Shown one piece after another: positions 7,527 to 16,816 of a stretch of 64,000 bases of DNA (positions are counted from its first letter, which is position 1; each line of letters begins with the position of its first letter). The translations under genes and the position numbers were made by a program. The stretch comes from Candidatus Peribacteria bacterium. GTDB taxonomy: Bacteria > Patescibacteriota > Gracilibacteria > Peribacterales > Peribacteraceae. The notes beneath the pieces are model-generated. The model saw only the letters and a list, made by a program, of their open reading frames with translations. It was not told where the DNA came from and did not search any database. The stretch is from assembly GCA_023245865.1 (NCBI GenBank), contig JAHFJN010000001.1, positions 725,637 through 789,636 on the forward strand, written 5' to 3'.

Positions 7527-9092
7527 TCACTTTTTCTCCTCGTGATACACCATATCAATATTGACCTCCCATAAATTCGACTTATCCGTGACACCTGCAA
7601 GGATGTTATCGACCGCCATCATCGCCGTGAGCATGCTGTGATCTTGATTATTGTAACGGTGCATGCCGTTGCGACCGATGAGGAAGAGATTGGGGATTTC
7701 ATTCACATAATCACGCACGACCTGCAACTGATCGTAACTGCCGATGTACCCCGGGTAGGCTTTCGGCATCCGAAGCACGCACGCGTCGACGACGTCTTCT
7801 TTTTTGAGGAACCCGATCTTTTCCATTTCACTGATCCCGAGTGCGATCATGTCGCTGTCCGGCTTGACCCACAGATCCCCCCCTTCATTGACGAAGTACT
7901 CGAGGCCGATCCACACGTTATCACGCTCGTTGGCCACCATGTACGGGCTCCAGTTATTGAAGATCTGCACGCGACCGACGCGAACATCTCCCTCCTGAAT
8001 GTAGATCCAGTTATCGGGAACGCGCGCGGCGGGTTCCTTCTTTGCTTCTTGGACGTTGAGTTTTTTGAGCAGCAACCCGACGGTGAGAAAATCGCGGTAG
8101 TGGAGACCCTCCGCGACTTCGACGACCCGCGCGGGCGGATGCGGCGTCATCATGCCGATGAGGTGCTTGATCGGCATCGTCGAGAAAAAATAATCACAAT
8201 CAACGACGGTGCGTTCGCCCGTCACCGTATTTTCCAGCGTCGCCGCATACACCTTGCCCTCACGCAAATGTACGCCGCTGACCCGCGTCTGCATCCGGAC
8301 GTCCGCGCCACGCTCACGGATCTGCTCTGTCACCGTCTCCCACATTTGTCCGGGACCGAACTTGGGGTAGAAAAAGCGTGTGATCAAGCTCGTCTCGCGC
8401 TCGGCTTGGGCTTTTTGAAAGTCGCTGCTGAGCAGATCTTTCACTGCGTGCTCAACTGCACGACGCAGACTCAATCCCTTGACTCGCTGCGCACCCCAGT
8501 CCGCGCGAATATCCTTGCACGGCACGCCCCAGACTTTCTCGGTGTAGGCTTCAAAAAAAGTTTTGTAAAGGCGGTCGCCGAAGCGGTTGCGGTAAAAGGC
8601 ATCGAGGTATGTTTCATCGCGAATGGGAAAGATCTGCCGCCAGCAATAACTCATGCCGATCAGAAATGTATTGAGAAGCCCGAGCCTCCGCGCGACACTC
8701 AATGTGATCCCGATCGGGTACGGAAAGAAATGGCGATGATAGAAGATGCGGCTTAAGCGGGGCCGCTGGAGCATGACCGCATCCACTTTCTCAGGATCGG
8801 GGCCGCCGGGAGCGACATCGATTGCGTGGTCTTTTGCGGCGTCATCGGCTGCCGGTGCGCCCTGGATCGGGAGCATGTGGAACCACCAATCCATCACACG
8901 CTCGCTCTTACTAAAAAAACGATGCCCGCCAATGTCGATCCGGTTGCCCTTGTAGTTGTACGTCTGCGCTATCCCACCGATCGCATCCGTCTCTTCGCAG
9001 ACGATCACCTGAATTCCGCTGCGCGTGAGCAGTTCATACGCAGCCGTTAAGCCCGCGGGGCCGGCACCCGCAATGATGGCAAGCTTTGTCAT
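7527..9092 (-). CDS. FAD-dependent oxidoreductase, UDP-galactopyranose-mutase/protoporphyrinogen-oxidase-like
   Basis: 521 residues beginning with a dinucleotide-binding motif [12 protein letters not shown] (9-20), then an acidic strand end ([12 protein letters not shown]) and IGGHRFFSK, which together mark the amine-oxidase/UDP-galactopyranose mutase superfamily. Proteins of this type with GtrA and epimerase neighbours are common in glycan clusters. It is larger than classical Glf (about 390 residues), so a furanose-forming mutase reaction is possible but not shown. Its ATG overlaps the GtrA stop in ATGA (9089-9092), indicating translational coupling. It is the last gene of a three-gene leftward operon. 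Confidence 0.8.
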   Translation of the reverse strand: MTKLAIIAGAGPAGLTAAYELLTRSGIQVIVCEETDAIGGIAQTYNYKGNRIDIGGHRFFSKSERVMDWWFHMLPIQGAPAADDAAKDHAIDVAPGGPDPEKVDAVMLQRPRLSRIFYHRHFFPYPIGITLSVARRLGLLNTFLIGMSYCWRQIFPIRDETYLDAFYRNRFGDRLYKTFFEAYTEKVWGVPCKDIRADWGAQRVKGLSLRRAVEHAVKDLLSSDFQKAQAERETSLITRFFYPKFGPGQMWETVTEQIRERGADVRMQTRVSGVHLREGKVYAATLENTVTGERTVVDCDYFFSTMPIKHLIGMMTPHPPARVVEVAEGLHYRDFLTVGLLLKKLNVQEAKKEPAARVPDNWIYIQEGDVRVGRVQIFNNWSPYMVANERDNVWIGLEYFVNEGGDLWVKPDSDMIALGISEMEKIGFLKKEDVVDACVLRMPKAYPGYIGSYDQLQVVRDYVNEIPNLFLIGRNGMHRYNNQDHSMLTAMMAVDNILAGVTDKSNLWEVNIDMVYHEEKK

Positions 9093-9493
9093 ACTTTTTT
9101 CTTGAACACAAAGCTGTGCGACAGGATGTAATTGATCACCGCACCGATCCCGATGGCGATCATCTTGGCAATGCGATACTCGACCCCAAGCGAGAAAAGC
9201 CCCGTGGAGATCGCGAAGTTGAGGATGATCGCGCCGCCGTAGACGAGCAGAAATTTACTGAGTTGTTTGCCGGTGTCCGTCTCGCGATTGCCGAATGTAA
9301 AACGCTTGTTCATGAAAAACACGAACAGCACCGCAAGGAGCGTGGAGCAAATGTACGAGACCGGAACAGACACGGCATAGCGTTCATGGAGCAATGTAGA
9401 CGTTCCGAGATCAATCACCGCGGCGATCCCGCCCGTCACGCAAAATTTGATCATCTGCGGAGCATGCCGGCGGAGGCGAACGGGGATCTTCAT
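9089..9493 (-). CDS. GtrA-family membrane protein
   Basis: 134 residues with four hydrophobic segments and the family start [17 protein letters not shown]; the tail ends in the Lys-rich KKKV. GtrA proteins are small four-helix proteins thought to help move polyprenyl-linked sugars across the membrane. The start is taken as ATG 9493 (MKIPVRL), which overlaps the upstream stop as ATGA (9490-9493); the longer frame to 9547 lies inside the neighbour and is rejected. Both of its ends are coupled by 4-nt overlaps. Confidence 0.85.
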   Translation of the reverse strand: MKIPVRLRRHAPQMIKFCVTGGIAAVIDLGTSTLLHERYAVSVPVSYICSTLLAVLFVFFMNKRFTFGNRETDTGKQLSKFLLVYGGAIILNFAISTGLFSLGVEYRIAKMIAIGIGAVINYILSHSFVFKKKV

Positions 9494-10434
9494 AGCCCTT
9501 TCCATGCGTGGAATGTTTTTTGCAGTCCCTCGTGGAAGGGAGTCCATTGCATTTTCCGGAGCGCGGGGTGGAGTGGCAGCGTGGGGATGGTGCGACGAAT
9601 GAGTGCTTTACTTGCATCGAAACGAATGCGCACATCGGCCTTCACGAGATCGCGAATACTCTCGGCGAGCTCCTTCACGGTCACCACATCTTTGGAGGTG
9701 ATGTATTGGATGCCGTGCGCTCCCTCTTTCAGAAGAGTGAACACTGCTTCGATGAGATCCGCAATGTAGAGGAACGCACGCTCTTCGGATCCATCACCCC
9801 AAACATCGAGGATGTCCTCGGTGTCGCGGGTCTTCACCATGAGCGATGGAATCACATTCCCCTCCTCGGTGAACGTGTCGCGCGGGCCGTAGGCTCCGAC
9901 CGGTCGCACAATGAGCAGGCGAAACCCGCGTTGCCGTGCGGCCGTAAACCAGAGTGTCTCGCAGAGCGCTTTCCCGAGGACATAGCCGTCGACCTTGGGC
10001 TCTTGCGAGAGCGCAACGGAGTCCATCGAGGGCGGAACATTCGCAGTACTAAAGAAAGTTACCGGAATAGAGGGGTGTTCTTTGAGGCCCTCGAGCAGCG
10101 CCAATGTCATCCGCACGTTTTCGGTTAATACATCACTGCAACGCTTCTGGTGGTACGCCGTATTGCGGCGACAGCCCGCCAAGTGAAAGACTTCATCGAC
10201 GCCCTCCACGAGTTCCGTGCAGTACGCGGGGTCCCGCAGATCACCCTCGAGCCAATCGATCTCGGCTCTGCGAGTACTGAGTGCGCGGTAGTTTTCGGCG
10301 CGGATCGGCACGCGCACCTCCGCGCCCTCCGCAAGAAGCCGCTCGACCAAGTGACTGCCGATGAAGCCCGTTCCGCCTGTCACAAGGACTCGCCGACCCT
10401 TCCATGACTGCCGCATGCTTCGTGATTTACGCAT
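9490..10434 (-). CDS. NAD-dependent epimerase/dehydratase (extended SDR)
   Basis: 314 residues with GGTGFIG at 20-26 and a Tyr151-xxx-Lys155 catalytic pair (YVLGK). The usual Ser/Thr before the Tyr is represented in the FFSTANV strand. The product could be an epimerase, reductase or dehydratase acting on a nucleotide sugar; the sequence does not decide. The ATG at 10434 lies 6 nt after a TACACT hexamer on the minus strand, so this is probably the promoter-proximal gene of the operon with GtrA and the flavoprotein. Confidence 0.8.
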   Translation of the reverse strand: MRKSRSMRQSWKGRRVLVTGGTGFIGSHLVERLLAEGAEVRVPIRAENYRALSTRRAEIDWLEGDLRDPAYCTELVEGVDEVFHLAGCRRNTAYHQKRCSDVLTENVRMTLALLEGLKEHPSIPVTFFSTANVPPSMDSVALSQEPKVDGYVLGKALCETLWFTAARQRGFRLLIVRPVGAYGPRDTFTEEGNVIPSLMVKTRDTEDILDVWGDGSEERAFLYIADLIEAVFTLLKEGAHGIQYITSKDVVTVKELAESIRDLVKADVRIRFDASKALIRRTIPTLPLHPALRKMQWTPFHEGLQKTFHAWKGL

Positions 10435-10440
10435 GACCGG

Positions 10441-10446
10441 AGTGTA
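10441..10446 (-). promoter_or_regulatory. -10-like TACACT, 6 nt from the start codon
   Basis: TACACT (4 of 6) on the minus strand ends 6 nt before ATG 10434, the same spacing as at several other starts in the window. Confidence 0.4.
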
Positions 10447-10455
10447 GCAGGAAGG

Positions 10456-10902
10456 TCACACGTCCTGCGAACAATACGTATCGAGAGTCTGGAGAAAATG
10501 CTCATGCGCTTCCGTGATCTGCATCATAAGTTCATCCTGCTCATCGGTGATAATAATCGGCTGACAGCACTGAGGCTGCTCTCCTTTTGTAATGGCATCC
10601 AAGGCCTCCTCCGCTGATTGTGAGAAACATTGGTCGAGGGTACTTCGATATTTTCGACAGAGAGCAATCACAACTTCGAATGCTTGCACGACTTCAGGAT
10701 GATTCGGAAGCTGCGTTAGTTTTACTTTCGTCCCTAGAGTAAAACCTAGCATCTCTTCATCCTCTCGATTCATGGTCCTTTTCATTAATGAAACGGAATC
10801 ACCCTCCACTTCCCTGTGCAGAGGAAGTACTTCAAGTTCCTCGCAAATCGAGGCAGATACGGACCCCACACATGCGCCGCCGATTGCGAGACCATTTGCC
10901 AT
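10456..10902 (-). CDS. Small unknown protein (148 aa)
   Basis: No family is recognised. The start is set at ATG 10902 (MANGLAIGG), not the longer frame from 11037, because TATAGT lies exactly 6 nt upstream and the longer N-terminus would overlap the preceding gene by about 100 nt. The protein is acidic toward the C-terminus, contains a Cys-Cys pair (QCCQP) and several other Cys (CRKY, CFSQ, CSQDV), and lacks membrane segments. The preceding minus-strand gene ends 32 nt upstream. It is probably a soluble cytoplasmic protein; no function can be proposed. Confidence 0.6.
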   Translation of the reverse strand: MANGLAIGGACVGSVSASICEELEVLPLHREVEGDSVSLMKRTMNREDEEMLGFTLGTKVKLTQLPNHPEVVQAFEVVIALCRKYRSTLDQCFSQSAEEALDAITKGEQPQCCQPIIITDEQDELMMQITEAHEHFLQTLDTYCSQDV

Positions 10903-10908
10903 GTAAGA

Positions 10909-10914
10909 ACTATA
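10909..10914 (-). promoter_or_regulatory. -10-like TATAGT, 6 nt from the start codon
   Basis: TATAGT (5 of 6) on the minus strand with 6 nt to ATG 10902. It supports the shorter start of that gene and a separate transcript. Confidence 0.5.
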
Positions 10915-10934
10915 GCGTCGTCCCACGACTTCCG

Positions 10935-11303
10935 CTAACGTTGTTCGTTCAAGACTTCTTGCATACGCGACGGGCTCGTCGGGATAACCAAAACCGAATG
11001 CTTCAGGCGCCCAGAAAGCGTATCGCAAAGCGCACAAACTTGCCCATCAGTAACAGGAGATTTAATCTCGTGGGTCAGACCCGTGTTGTCAATCACAGTA
11101 AGAGTTTCATAGGGTCCTTCGCCTAAAATTGCGCCATTGAGCTCTTGTAAATTGTCTCGTACATGCAGCATGCGTTCTTCGATTTCGGACGAAGAGGATA
11201 GCCGAATACAGAGCGGCATCGTCCCCGGACCCAATTGGATACTTCCCACCTTCACATAGATACTTCCTAAATCTGGGTTCTTTGTTGAGGTATCGGAGGA
11301 CAT
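10935..11303 (-). CDS. Small unknown protein (122 aa)
   Basis: No family is recognised. The sequence is soluble, with a beta-rich N-terminal half (SIYVKVGSIQLG) and a single Cys pair near residue 93 (CALC). Two starts are possible: ATG 11312 directly abuts a TATACT hexamer, whereas ATG 11303 (MSSDTS) lies 9 nt beyond it and would be translated from a nearly leaderless mRNA, so 11303 is preferred. It precedes another small unknown gene on the same strand. A frameshifted single gene was considered and rejected because the second gene has its own -10 and start. Confidence 0.55.
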   Translation of the reverse strand: MSSDTSTKNPDLGSIYVKVGSIQLGPGTMPLCIRLSSSSEIEERMLHVRDNLQELNGAILGEGPYETLTVIDNTGLTHEIKSPVTDGQVCALCDTLSGRLKHSVLVIPTSPSRMQEVLNEQR

Positions 11304-11312
11304 ATTGACCAT

Positions 11313-11318
11313 AGTATA
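11313..11318 (-). promoter_or_regulatory. -10-like TATACT upstream of the small unknown gene
   Basis: TATACT on the minus strand (5 of 6) lies 9 nt before ATG 11303. Confidence 0.5.
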
Positions 11319-11326
11319 GCACCATC

Positions 11327-11358
11327 CCCTCTCCTCAATCCTCTCCCGCAGGGAGAGG
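11327..11358. repeat. CCCTC-type hairpin repeat, family B
   Basis: A CCTCTCCC...GGGAGAGG hairpin with an upstream CTCCTC stretch, in the gap between the divergent small gene and the dehydrogenase. Related copies lie at 14459, 57046 and 63540. Confidence 0.65.
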
Positions 11359-11366
11359 AAGAAGTG

Positions 11367-11372
11367 TAGAAT
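11367..11372 (+). promoter_or_regulatory. -10-like TAGAAT, 6 nt from the start codon
   Basis: TAGAAT (5 of 6) ends 6 nt before ATG 11379, consistent with a leaderless transcript for the dehydrogenase. Confidence 0.5.
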
Positions 11373-11378
11373 CTCCGC

Positions 11379-12617
11379 ATGCAAAAACCCGTCCTCTGTA
11401 TTGTCGGCTTGGGGTACGTGGGCCTCCCGTTGGCGCACGCGTTTGCCGCGAAGGGCTACGAAACGTACGGCTATGACATCAGCGCAAAGCGGATTGAGGA
11501 GCTAAAAGCAGGGCACGACCGGACGCTCGAACTGACATCGGAGCAATTAAGGGAAGCCGCAATTCATTTTAGCTCTGACCCCGTCGTGCTCGCGCGCGCA
11601 GACATCGTGATCATGGCGCTCCCCACCCCCGTCGACTCCGCGAACAATCCCGACATGACGATCTTGCTCGAAGCTACAAAAACGGTCGGACAGAATCTCA
11701 AAAAAGGCGCAATCGTCGTGTACGAATCGACCGTGTATCCGGGCGTCACGGAGGAACTCTGCGGACCGATCTTAGAAAAAGAATCCGGCCTCGTCTGTGG
11801 CAAAGATTTCACCCTCGGCTACAGCCCGGAACGCATCAACCCGGGCGACAAAAAACACACCGTCGCGACGATCATCAAAATTGTCGCGGGGCAAGATGCA
11901 AAAACGGCTCATCAATTGTGCGAACTGTACGGATCCATCGTCGAGGCAGGCATCCACCCTGCACCTTCGATCAAGGTGGCAGAGATGGCGAAGGCCATCG
12001 AGAATGCGCAGCGCGATCTCAATATCGCCTATATGAACGAAGTAGCGATGCTCTGTCATAAATTGGGGTTGCGAACGAGTGACGTGCTCGCGGCAGCCGG
12101 AACGAAGTGGAATTTTTTGCCGTTTCGCCCGGGGCTCGTCGGCGGGCACTGCATCGGGGTTGATCCGTATTACCTGGTAGAAAAAGCGCGGCAGCTCGGC
12201 CTGCACACGCACGTGATCAGCGCGGGGCGCAGCATCAATGACGGCATGGCGGCATTCATTGCAGAGGAAGTGCTTGCGAGGCTCAAGGATCCGAAAGTCG
12301 CACGCGTGCTCGTGCTCGGCTTAACATTTAAAGAAGATGTTCCCGACACCCGTAACAGCAAAGTGCAGGATGTGATTGGGGTGCTCGAGAAAGCGGGCGT
12401 GATAGTGGAAAAGCACGATCCGTTCGTGGCAAACGGCGTAGTCCCCAAGGGCCCGTTCGATGCACTCCTTCTCCTCGTCGCACATAAAGAATACCGCGCG
12501 ATGCCGCTCACGGAAATCTTGCATAACGTGAAGCCCGGCGGGCTTGTGTATGATCTGAAGGCTGTGCTCGTTGGTGACGCTGTCGAAGAGGCGGGATATA
12601 CGTACCTTTCTTTATAA
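11379..12617 (+). CDS. UDP-N-acetylhexosamine 6-dehydrogenase (TviB/WbpO/WbpA type)
   Basis: 412 residues with the three-domain layout of UDP-sugar 6-dehydrogenases: NAD-binding GLGYVGLPLA at 10-19, GYSPERINPGD near 147-157, and the catalytic Cys258 in GGHCIGVDPYYL. KWNFLPFRPGLVGGHC is typical of enzymes acting on UDP-GlcNAc or UDP-GalNAc rather than UDP-glucose. It oxidises C6 twice with NAD+ to give a UDP-HexNAc uronic acid. With the Gfo/Idh, DegT, hexapeptide acetyltransferase and WecB-like genes elsewhere in the window it could open a route to a diacetamido uronic acid (inference). GT genes follow closely. Confidence 0.9.
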   Translation: MQKPVLCIVGLGYVGLPLAHAFAAKGYETYGYDISAKRIEELKAGHDRTLELTSEQLREAAIHFSSDPVVLARADIVIMALPTPVDSANNPDMTILLEATKTVGQNLKKGAIVVYESTVYPGVTEELCGPILEKESGLVCGKDFTLGYSPERINPGDKKHTVATIIKIVAGQDAKTAHQLCELYGSIVEAGIHPAPSIKVAEMAKAIENAQRDLNIAYMNEVAMLCHKLGLRTSDVLAAAGTKWNFLPFRPGLVGGHCIGVDPYYLVEKARQLGLHTHVISAGRSINDGMAAFIAEEVLARLKDPKVARVLVLGLTFKEDVPDTRNSKVQDVIGVLEKAGVIVEKHDPFVANGVVPKGPFDALLLLVAHKEYRAMPLTEILHNVKPGGLVYDLKAVLVGDAVEEAGYTYLSL

Positions 12618-12621
12618 TAGT

Positions 12622-13767
12622 ATGAAAAAACGTGTCATCCTGAGCACAGTCGAAGGGTCGACACGTTTTTTGGTGCTTGTTTTTCTCACGGCGATTCTCG
12701 GCTTTTTCCTGCTCCTGAACATCCACCCCTACGGCAATAACATCACCGCTCTCTTTCACCTCGATCAAACCACGGCGGAGACGCTTGGGGTGCCGAAGGG
12801 ATTTATAGTGCTCACGGTCCCCGGCTATGACGGCGAGCAGTACTACGAAATCGCGCGCTCTCTCCCGCATGTCATTGATAGTCCGACGATTGCGTACTCG
12901 TACCAACGGTTTTTGCTGCCGCTCGCCGCACACCTCCTTGCGTTCGGACACATCACACTCCTGCCATGGGCGTTCCTCATCATCAACGTGGGATCGCTGC
13001 TACTCATGGCGTGGCTGATGCTGCGCCGTGAGGTAAAACCACTCTATGTTTTTGCGCTTGCGCTCTCGCCTGCCGCCCTCATCGCGCTGCATTTCAACTT
13101 GGCAGAGCCGCTGAGCTTGCTGCTGCTGACGGCGTTTTTGTTACGTGGTTCGTACACAAAAAAACACATTGATAGGATTGATATCCTCCTCCTCTCGCTC
13201 CTCGTGCTCTCCCGCGAGATCAACATTGTCTTCGTTGCAGTGCTGCTCGCATATTTTTTCTTCAAAAAACAGTGGCGAAATGCTTTGTTGCTCGTAATAC
13301 CCGTTTGCTCGTTTCTGGCTCTGCATGGACTCATCTATGCGATGTTTCACGAAATTCCGTTTCTCTGGAGCACGGGCAAGCACACGCTCCCGCTATTAGC
13401 TCCATGGAATGTGCTGATCGGGGCGCGCGGATACAACGTCTACACACTGTCTTCGATCGCGCTGCTCCTCGGATTTGTCGTGCCCGCACTCCTCTGGGTG
13501 GGACTCGAAATAAAACGGCGCGGATGGGAATTTTTGACGCTCGGAAGTTTTGTTTTTCTCCTCCTCATGCTCTCTATGGCTCCCGACATCTGGGGATCGA
13601 TCACCAGTATCGGCCGTGTGATCACTCCCGTGTATCCGCTGACCGTGCTCGCGCTCGCGAAGCGCGATACCGCAGGGGCACGCATGATCACCGTCTCGAT
13701 TCTGCTCCTCGGACTCGGAATCGGGTTCGGGTTAGGATTGATCCATCATCCGTATAGCCTTTCTTAA
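12622..13767 (+). CDS. Polytopic membrane protein, probable GT-C glycosyltransferase
   Basis: 381 residues with about nine to ten hydrophobic segments. PGYDGEQYYEIAR near residue 80 resembles the acidic first-loop motif of GT-C enzymes (D-x-x-x-Y). The start ATG 12622 (MKKR) is 4 nt after the dehydrogenase stop and 3 nt after a TATAAT that overlaps that stop. A family A REP element begins almost directly after the start and encodes about residues 5-14 (VILSTVEGST), just ahead of the first membrane segment. It lies between the dehydrogenase and a DPM1-like GT2 that may supply its lipid-linked donor. Sugar and acceptor are unknown. Confidence 0.7.
   Translation: MKKRVILSTVEGSTRFLVLVFLTAILGFFLLLNIHPYGNNITALFHLDQTTAETLGVPKGFIVLTVPGYDGEQYYEIARSLPHVIDSPTIAYSYQRFLLPLAAHLLAFGHITLLPWAFLIINVGSLLLMAWLMLRREVKPLYVFALALSPAALIALHFNLAEPLSLLLLTAFLLRGSYTKKHIDRIDILLLSLLVLSREINIVFVAVLLAYFFFKKQWRNALLLVIPVCSFLALHGLIYAMFHEIPFLWSTGKHTLPLLAPWNVLIGARGYNVYTLSSIALLLGFVVPALLWVGLEIKRRGWEFLTLGSFVFLLLMLSMAPDIWGSITSIGRVITPVYPLTVLALAKRDTAGARMITVSILLLGLGIGFGLGLIHHPYSLS
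12631..12665 (+). repeat. REP-like hairpin, family A, at the N-terminus of a membrane GT
   Basis: GTCAT-CCT-GAG and GTCGA-AGG-GTCG, flanked by inverted CGTGTC...GACACG. It is read in frame immediately after the first codons of the gene at 12622. Confidence 0.8.
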
Positions 13768-13774
13768 AAACGTC

Positions 13775-14458
13775 ATGCAACATGAACTCTCCATCATCGT
13801 GCCCGTCTACAACGAAGCCGCAACCGTCGCTTCGATTATGGATGCAATCACGCATAGTTGCCCTGACGCCCAGATCATCTACGTCGATGATGGAAGCTCG
13901 GACGATTCGCTCGCGATTTTACACGCGCACGCGCGACCGACGGATATCGTCCTCACAAAATCAAACGGCGGGAAGGGGTCTGCGATCCGACTCGGCCTCG
14001 CGCAAGCAAACGGTACCTACACCGTGATTCAAGACGCGGATCTTGAGTATGACCCGCGCGAGATCCATCTGCTGCTTGATGCCGCACGAGAGCATCCGGG
14101 CTCTGCGATCTTCGGGTCGCGGTTCTTCCAAGGAAAAACGCCCCACATCTACTGGCGGTTCCTGCTCGGCAACAAAACACTGACGGGATTTTTGAATCTG
14201 CTCTTCGGGAGTTCCCTCACCGACAGTTACACCTGCTACAAATTACTCCCAACGGATGTGTTTCGGGGACTTCACCTCACAAGTAACGGGTTTGAGCTGG
14301 AGGCGGAGATCGCCGCCAAATGCCTGAAACGGGGCATCGGCATCCACGAAGTCCCGATCAGTTACCGCCCACGCACGATCGAGCAAGGGAAAAAGATCGG
14401 ATGGAAAGATGCTATCAAGGGACTCTTGATGATGGTGAAAGTGAAAATACGAAAATAG
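13775..14458 (+). CDS. DPM1/GtrB-like GT2 glycosyltransferase
   Basis: 227 residues with SIIVPVYNEAATV at the start, YVDDGSSDDS near 35-44, GGKGSAIRLG near 65-74 and the metal-binding QDADLEYDP near 87-95. The C-terminus (FELEAEIAAKC, VPISYRPR) is the usual DPM1-type ending, with no membrane segments. The family transfers a sugar from a nucleotide donor to polyprenyl phosphate at the inner membrane face. It is 7 nt downstream of the GT-C gene, so donor making and use may be coupled. It ends 4 bp from a convergent gene, inside a B-type hairpin repeat. Confidence 0.85.
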   Translation: MQHELSIIVPVYNEAATVASIMDAITHSCPDAQIIYVDDGSSDDSLAILHAHARPTDIVLTKSNGGKGSAIRLGLAQANGTYTVIQDADLEYDPREIHLLLDAAREHPGSAIFGSRFFQGKTPHIYWRFLLGNKTLTGFLNLLFGSSLTDSYTCYKLLPTDVFRGLHLTSNGFELEAEIAAKCLKRGIGIHEVPISYRPRTIEQGKKIGWKDAIKGLLMMVKVKIRK

Positions 14459-14492
14459 CCCCTCACCCTAACCCTCTCCCGCGGGGAGAGGG
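14459..14492. terminator. CCCTCACCC-type hairpin between convergent genes, possible bidirectional terminator
   Basis: CCCTCACCCTAACCC leads into a CTCTCCCG/CGGGGAGAG hairpin. It sits exactly where a rightward GT2 and a leftward GT-C gene meet and also encodes the last residues of the latter. A run of A follows on the plus strand (T on the minus transcript is less clear), so terminator function is an inference. It belongs to repeat family B. Confidence 0.5.
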
Positions 14493-15740
14493 AAGAAAAT
14501 AAAGAACAACTCTCTCATATCCAACCGCCGCCAAAACCACATACGTAAAAATACTCGGCACGAGATACCGCGGCATTGCGTAGGTGAGACTGAGGACTCC
14601 GATGGTGTACCCCATGATCGTGAAGACGAGCGCGAACTCGCGCCTGCGTTGGAAGATGGTGGGCAAAGAAAAAAGAATACCAATGTAGAGCGTAAGCGAA
14701 CCGAGGGAGGTCAAGATGTTGTACCCCCGCCCCCAATAGTCGCTGTTTGGCAGATGCAACTCGATCAATTCCCACACAGAATTTTGGAGATAGTTCGGGA
14801 AATTTCGCAGAATCTTCTGCTGGCTGTCACGGATGATGATGCCATCGGCCGGAATACCTTTGAATCCCTCCGGCCACTTGCTGTGCCACACGGCATTGAA
14901 GTTACAATAGGGCGAAACGTCTGACCAATCCCGCGTGATGTACTCGGCTCTGAGGCATCTTCCAAAATCCATTCCTGTGAGGTGCTCTGACCATTCCCCG
15001 CGCACGTACCACTGCAGCGCCGAGCGGTAGCACCCGACCAGACACGGGCGATGTTGATAGTAGGTATTACGAAGGCCCCAGGGCGCAAGGACGGCGTAGG
15101 AAATCGCGACGATGCAGAGCACTTTCTTGATGGGCAATCGCAGATACCAACCGAGCGGCAGCAAGAAAAATGGAAAGAGAACGTAGCCCGCAAACGTGAG
15201 CATCAGGAATCCGAGGGGTATTCCCGCGATGGCAGCATCGCGCCAGCGTTTGGTCCGCTCGAACATGAAAAACTGCGCGCAGAAAAATAAGAAAAGAATC
15301 AAACTCAGTCCCTCACGGTTGAACGAGAAAATCGCCCGAAACGCGGAGGGTAGTATAAAGAGCAATGCCAAACAGACGATCGCCGTGGAATCATTCGTAC
15401 GGAGTTTTAGTTCTTTTGCGAAAAGTATCACCGCACCTGCATACAGAAGTGCCTGCACGGTGAAAAGTGCCGGGCCGTTCCCCTCACCAAAGATTGCGTA
15501 CACGATCGCAAGCCAGATACTCATTCCCGGTTCACGCTCAAAGGCCAGATGCAGCCCTCCATCGAAAGAATACGTGCCATGATGAAGCAGCGACAGCGCG
15601 CCGGCATGATACTGCGCGGCATCGCCGCCCGTCACATGCGTCCAATCGAAGTGCGGCAGGACAAAAAGGAAGGTGAGCGCGAAGAGAATGCTAAAGACCG
15701 CAAGGAGCCAAGGAACCGCCCGATAAAACGTGACTGCCAT
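14463..15740 (-). CDS. Polytopic GT-C glycosyltransferase (PMT/ArnT-like)
   Basis: 425 residues with about ten membrane segments. The first external loop has [16 protein letters not shown], matching the D-x-x-x-Y pattern of GT-C enzymes, and a long soluble loop in the middle is Cys- and Trp-rich ([14 protein letters not shown]). The family uses lipid-phosphate sugars on the outer face. The last ten residues ([10 protein letters not shown]) are encoded by a dispersed B-type hairpin repeat, so the natural C-terminus has been replaced or extended by the repeat. The start at 15740 is 29 bp from the divergent gmd gene. Confidence 0.75.
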   Translation of the reverse strand: MAVTFYRAVPWLLAVFSILFALTFLFVLPHFDWTHVTGGDAAQYHAGALSLLHHGTYSFDGGLHLAFEREPGMSIWLAIVYAIFGEGNGPALFTVQALLYAGAVILFAKELKLRTNDSTAIVCLALLFILPSAFRAIFSFNREGLSLILFLFFCAQFFMFERTKRWRDAAIAGIPLGFLMLTFAGYVLFPFFLLPLGWYLRLPIKKVLCIVAISYAVLAPWGLRNTYYQHRPCLVGCYRSALQWYVRGEWSEHLTGMDFGRCLRAEYITRDWSDVSPYCNFNAVWHSKWPEGFKGIPADGIIIRDSQQKILRNFPNYLQNSVWELIELHLPNSDYWGRGYNILTSLGSLTLYIGILFSLPTIFQRRREFALVFTIMGYTIGVLSLTYAMPRYLVPSIFTYVVLAAVGYERVVLYFLPSPRGRGLG

Positions 15741-15757
15741 GCGCCAAAGGATACCGC

Positions 15758-15763
15758 TATACT
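15758..15763 (+). promoter_or_regulatory. -10 TATACT, 6 nt from the gmd start
   Basis: TATACT (5 of 6) ends 6 nt before ATG 15770. On the other strand a weaker TATCCT lies about 7 nt before the start at 15740. Confidence 0.6.
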
Positions 15764-15769
15764 CGCCCT

Positions 15770-16816
15770 ATGTCCTCCATAAAGAAAGCACTGATTACCG
15801 GCATCACGGGGCAGGACGGTTCGTACCTGGCCGAACTGCTGCTTCAAAAAGGCTACGAGGTCCACGGGATCATCCGGCGTTCAAGCACGATTGTGAAGAC
15901 GCGCCTCGATCATTTGTACCAAGATTTCCATACGAAGGGCGTGAAGTTACTCCTGCATTATGGGGACTTAAGTGACGGCAGCAATCTCAACCGCTTGCTG
16001 CAGAGCATTCAACCGTCGGAAATTTATCACTTGGGCGCGCAGAGTCACGTGCGGGTCAGTTTCGACATCCCGGAGTACACGGGCGACGTGACGGGCATGG
16101 GGACGCTCCGGCTACTCGAGGCGCTGCGGGACACAGCACTTCCCGTCCGACTCTATAACGCAGCATCCAGTGAAATGTTTGGGAATGCCCCCGAGCTTCC
16201 GATCACCGAAAAAACGCCGTTTCGCCCCTGCTCGCCGTACGCGATCTCGAAAGTGTTTTCGTACTGGATGACCGTGAACTACCGAGAGAGTTACGGACTT
16301 TTCGCATGTAATGGCATCCTCTTCAACCATGAATCCCCGCGCAGAGGTGAAACCTTCGTCACTCGTAAAATTTCCCGCGCATTCGCACGGATCAACAAAG
16401 GACTGGAAGATGTACTCTTTCTTGGAAATCTCGACGCCAAACGCGACTGGGGATACGCACCAGAATACGTCGAAGGGATGTGGCGGATGCTGCAGGCGGA
16501 CACACCCGATGATTACATTCTTGCCACGGGTGAAACCCACACCGTCCGAGAGTTTACCGAATTGACCGCAAAGTTTTTCGGCTACGATCTTTCGTGGGAA
16601 GGATCCGGCGCAGAAGAAATCGGGAAAGATCGAGCGAGTGGGAACGTGCTCGTGCGTATCGACCCGCGCTACTTCCGCCCGACGGAAGTAAACGTCCTGC
16701 TCGGTGATGCCACAAAAGCAAAGAAAACGCTTGGATGGGAACCGACGGTGAAATTTGCAGAGCTCGTAGAGATCATGGCGAAGGCGGAGGCGGATAGCAT
16801 CGAAATCACCTCTTAA
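15770..16816 (+). CDS. gmd: GDP-mannose 4,6-dehydratase
   Basis: 348 residues. The enzyme converts GDP-D-mannose to GDP-4-keto-6-deoxy-D-mannose. Family marks are the NADP-binding [14 protein letters not shown] at about 10-23, [26 protein letters not shown] containing the catalytic Ser/Glu region, SPYAISKVF with the Tyr-xxx-Lys pair, and [16 protein letters not shown], the signature of Gmd. Length agrees with known Gmd enzymes. The next step, GDP-fucose synthase, is the convergent gene, so both products meet although transcription is opposed. The two stop codons share the tetranucleotide TTAA (16813-16816). Confidence 0.95.
   Translation: MSSIKKALITGITGQDGSYLAELLLQKGYEVHGIIRRSSTIVKTRLDHLYQDFHTKGVKLLLHYGDLSDGSNLNRLLQSIQPSEIYHLGAQSHVRVSFDIPEYTGDVTGMGTLRLLEALRDTALPVRLYNAASSEMFGNAPELPITEKTPFRPCSPYAISKVFSYWMTVNYRESYGLFACNGILFNHESPRRGETFVTRKISRAFARINKGLEDVLFLGNLDAKRDWGYAPEYVEGMWRMLQADTPDDYILATGETHTVREFTELTAKFFGYDLSWEGSGAEEIGKDRASGNVLVRIDPRYFRPTEVNVLLGDATKAKKTLGWEPTVKFAELVEIMAKAEADSIEITS

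Noticed and set aside
7638-8756. A 372-codon open frame on the plus strand, antisense to the flavoprotein
   Set aside because: It mirrors the codon pattern of the real minus-strand gene, has no family motif, and lacks its own promoter.
10456-11312. The two small minus-strand genes as one frameshifted gene
   Set aside because: The second has its own ATG with a -10 exactly 6 nt before it, and the overlapping frames show no shared domain.
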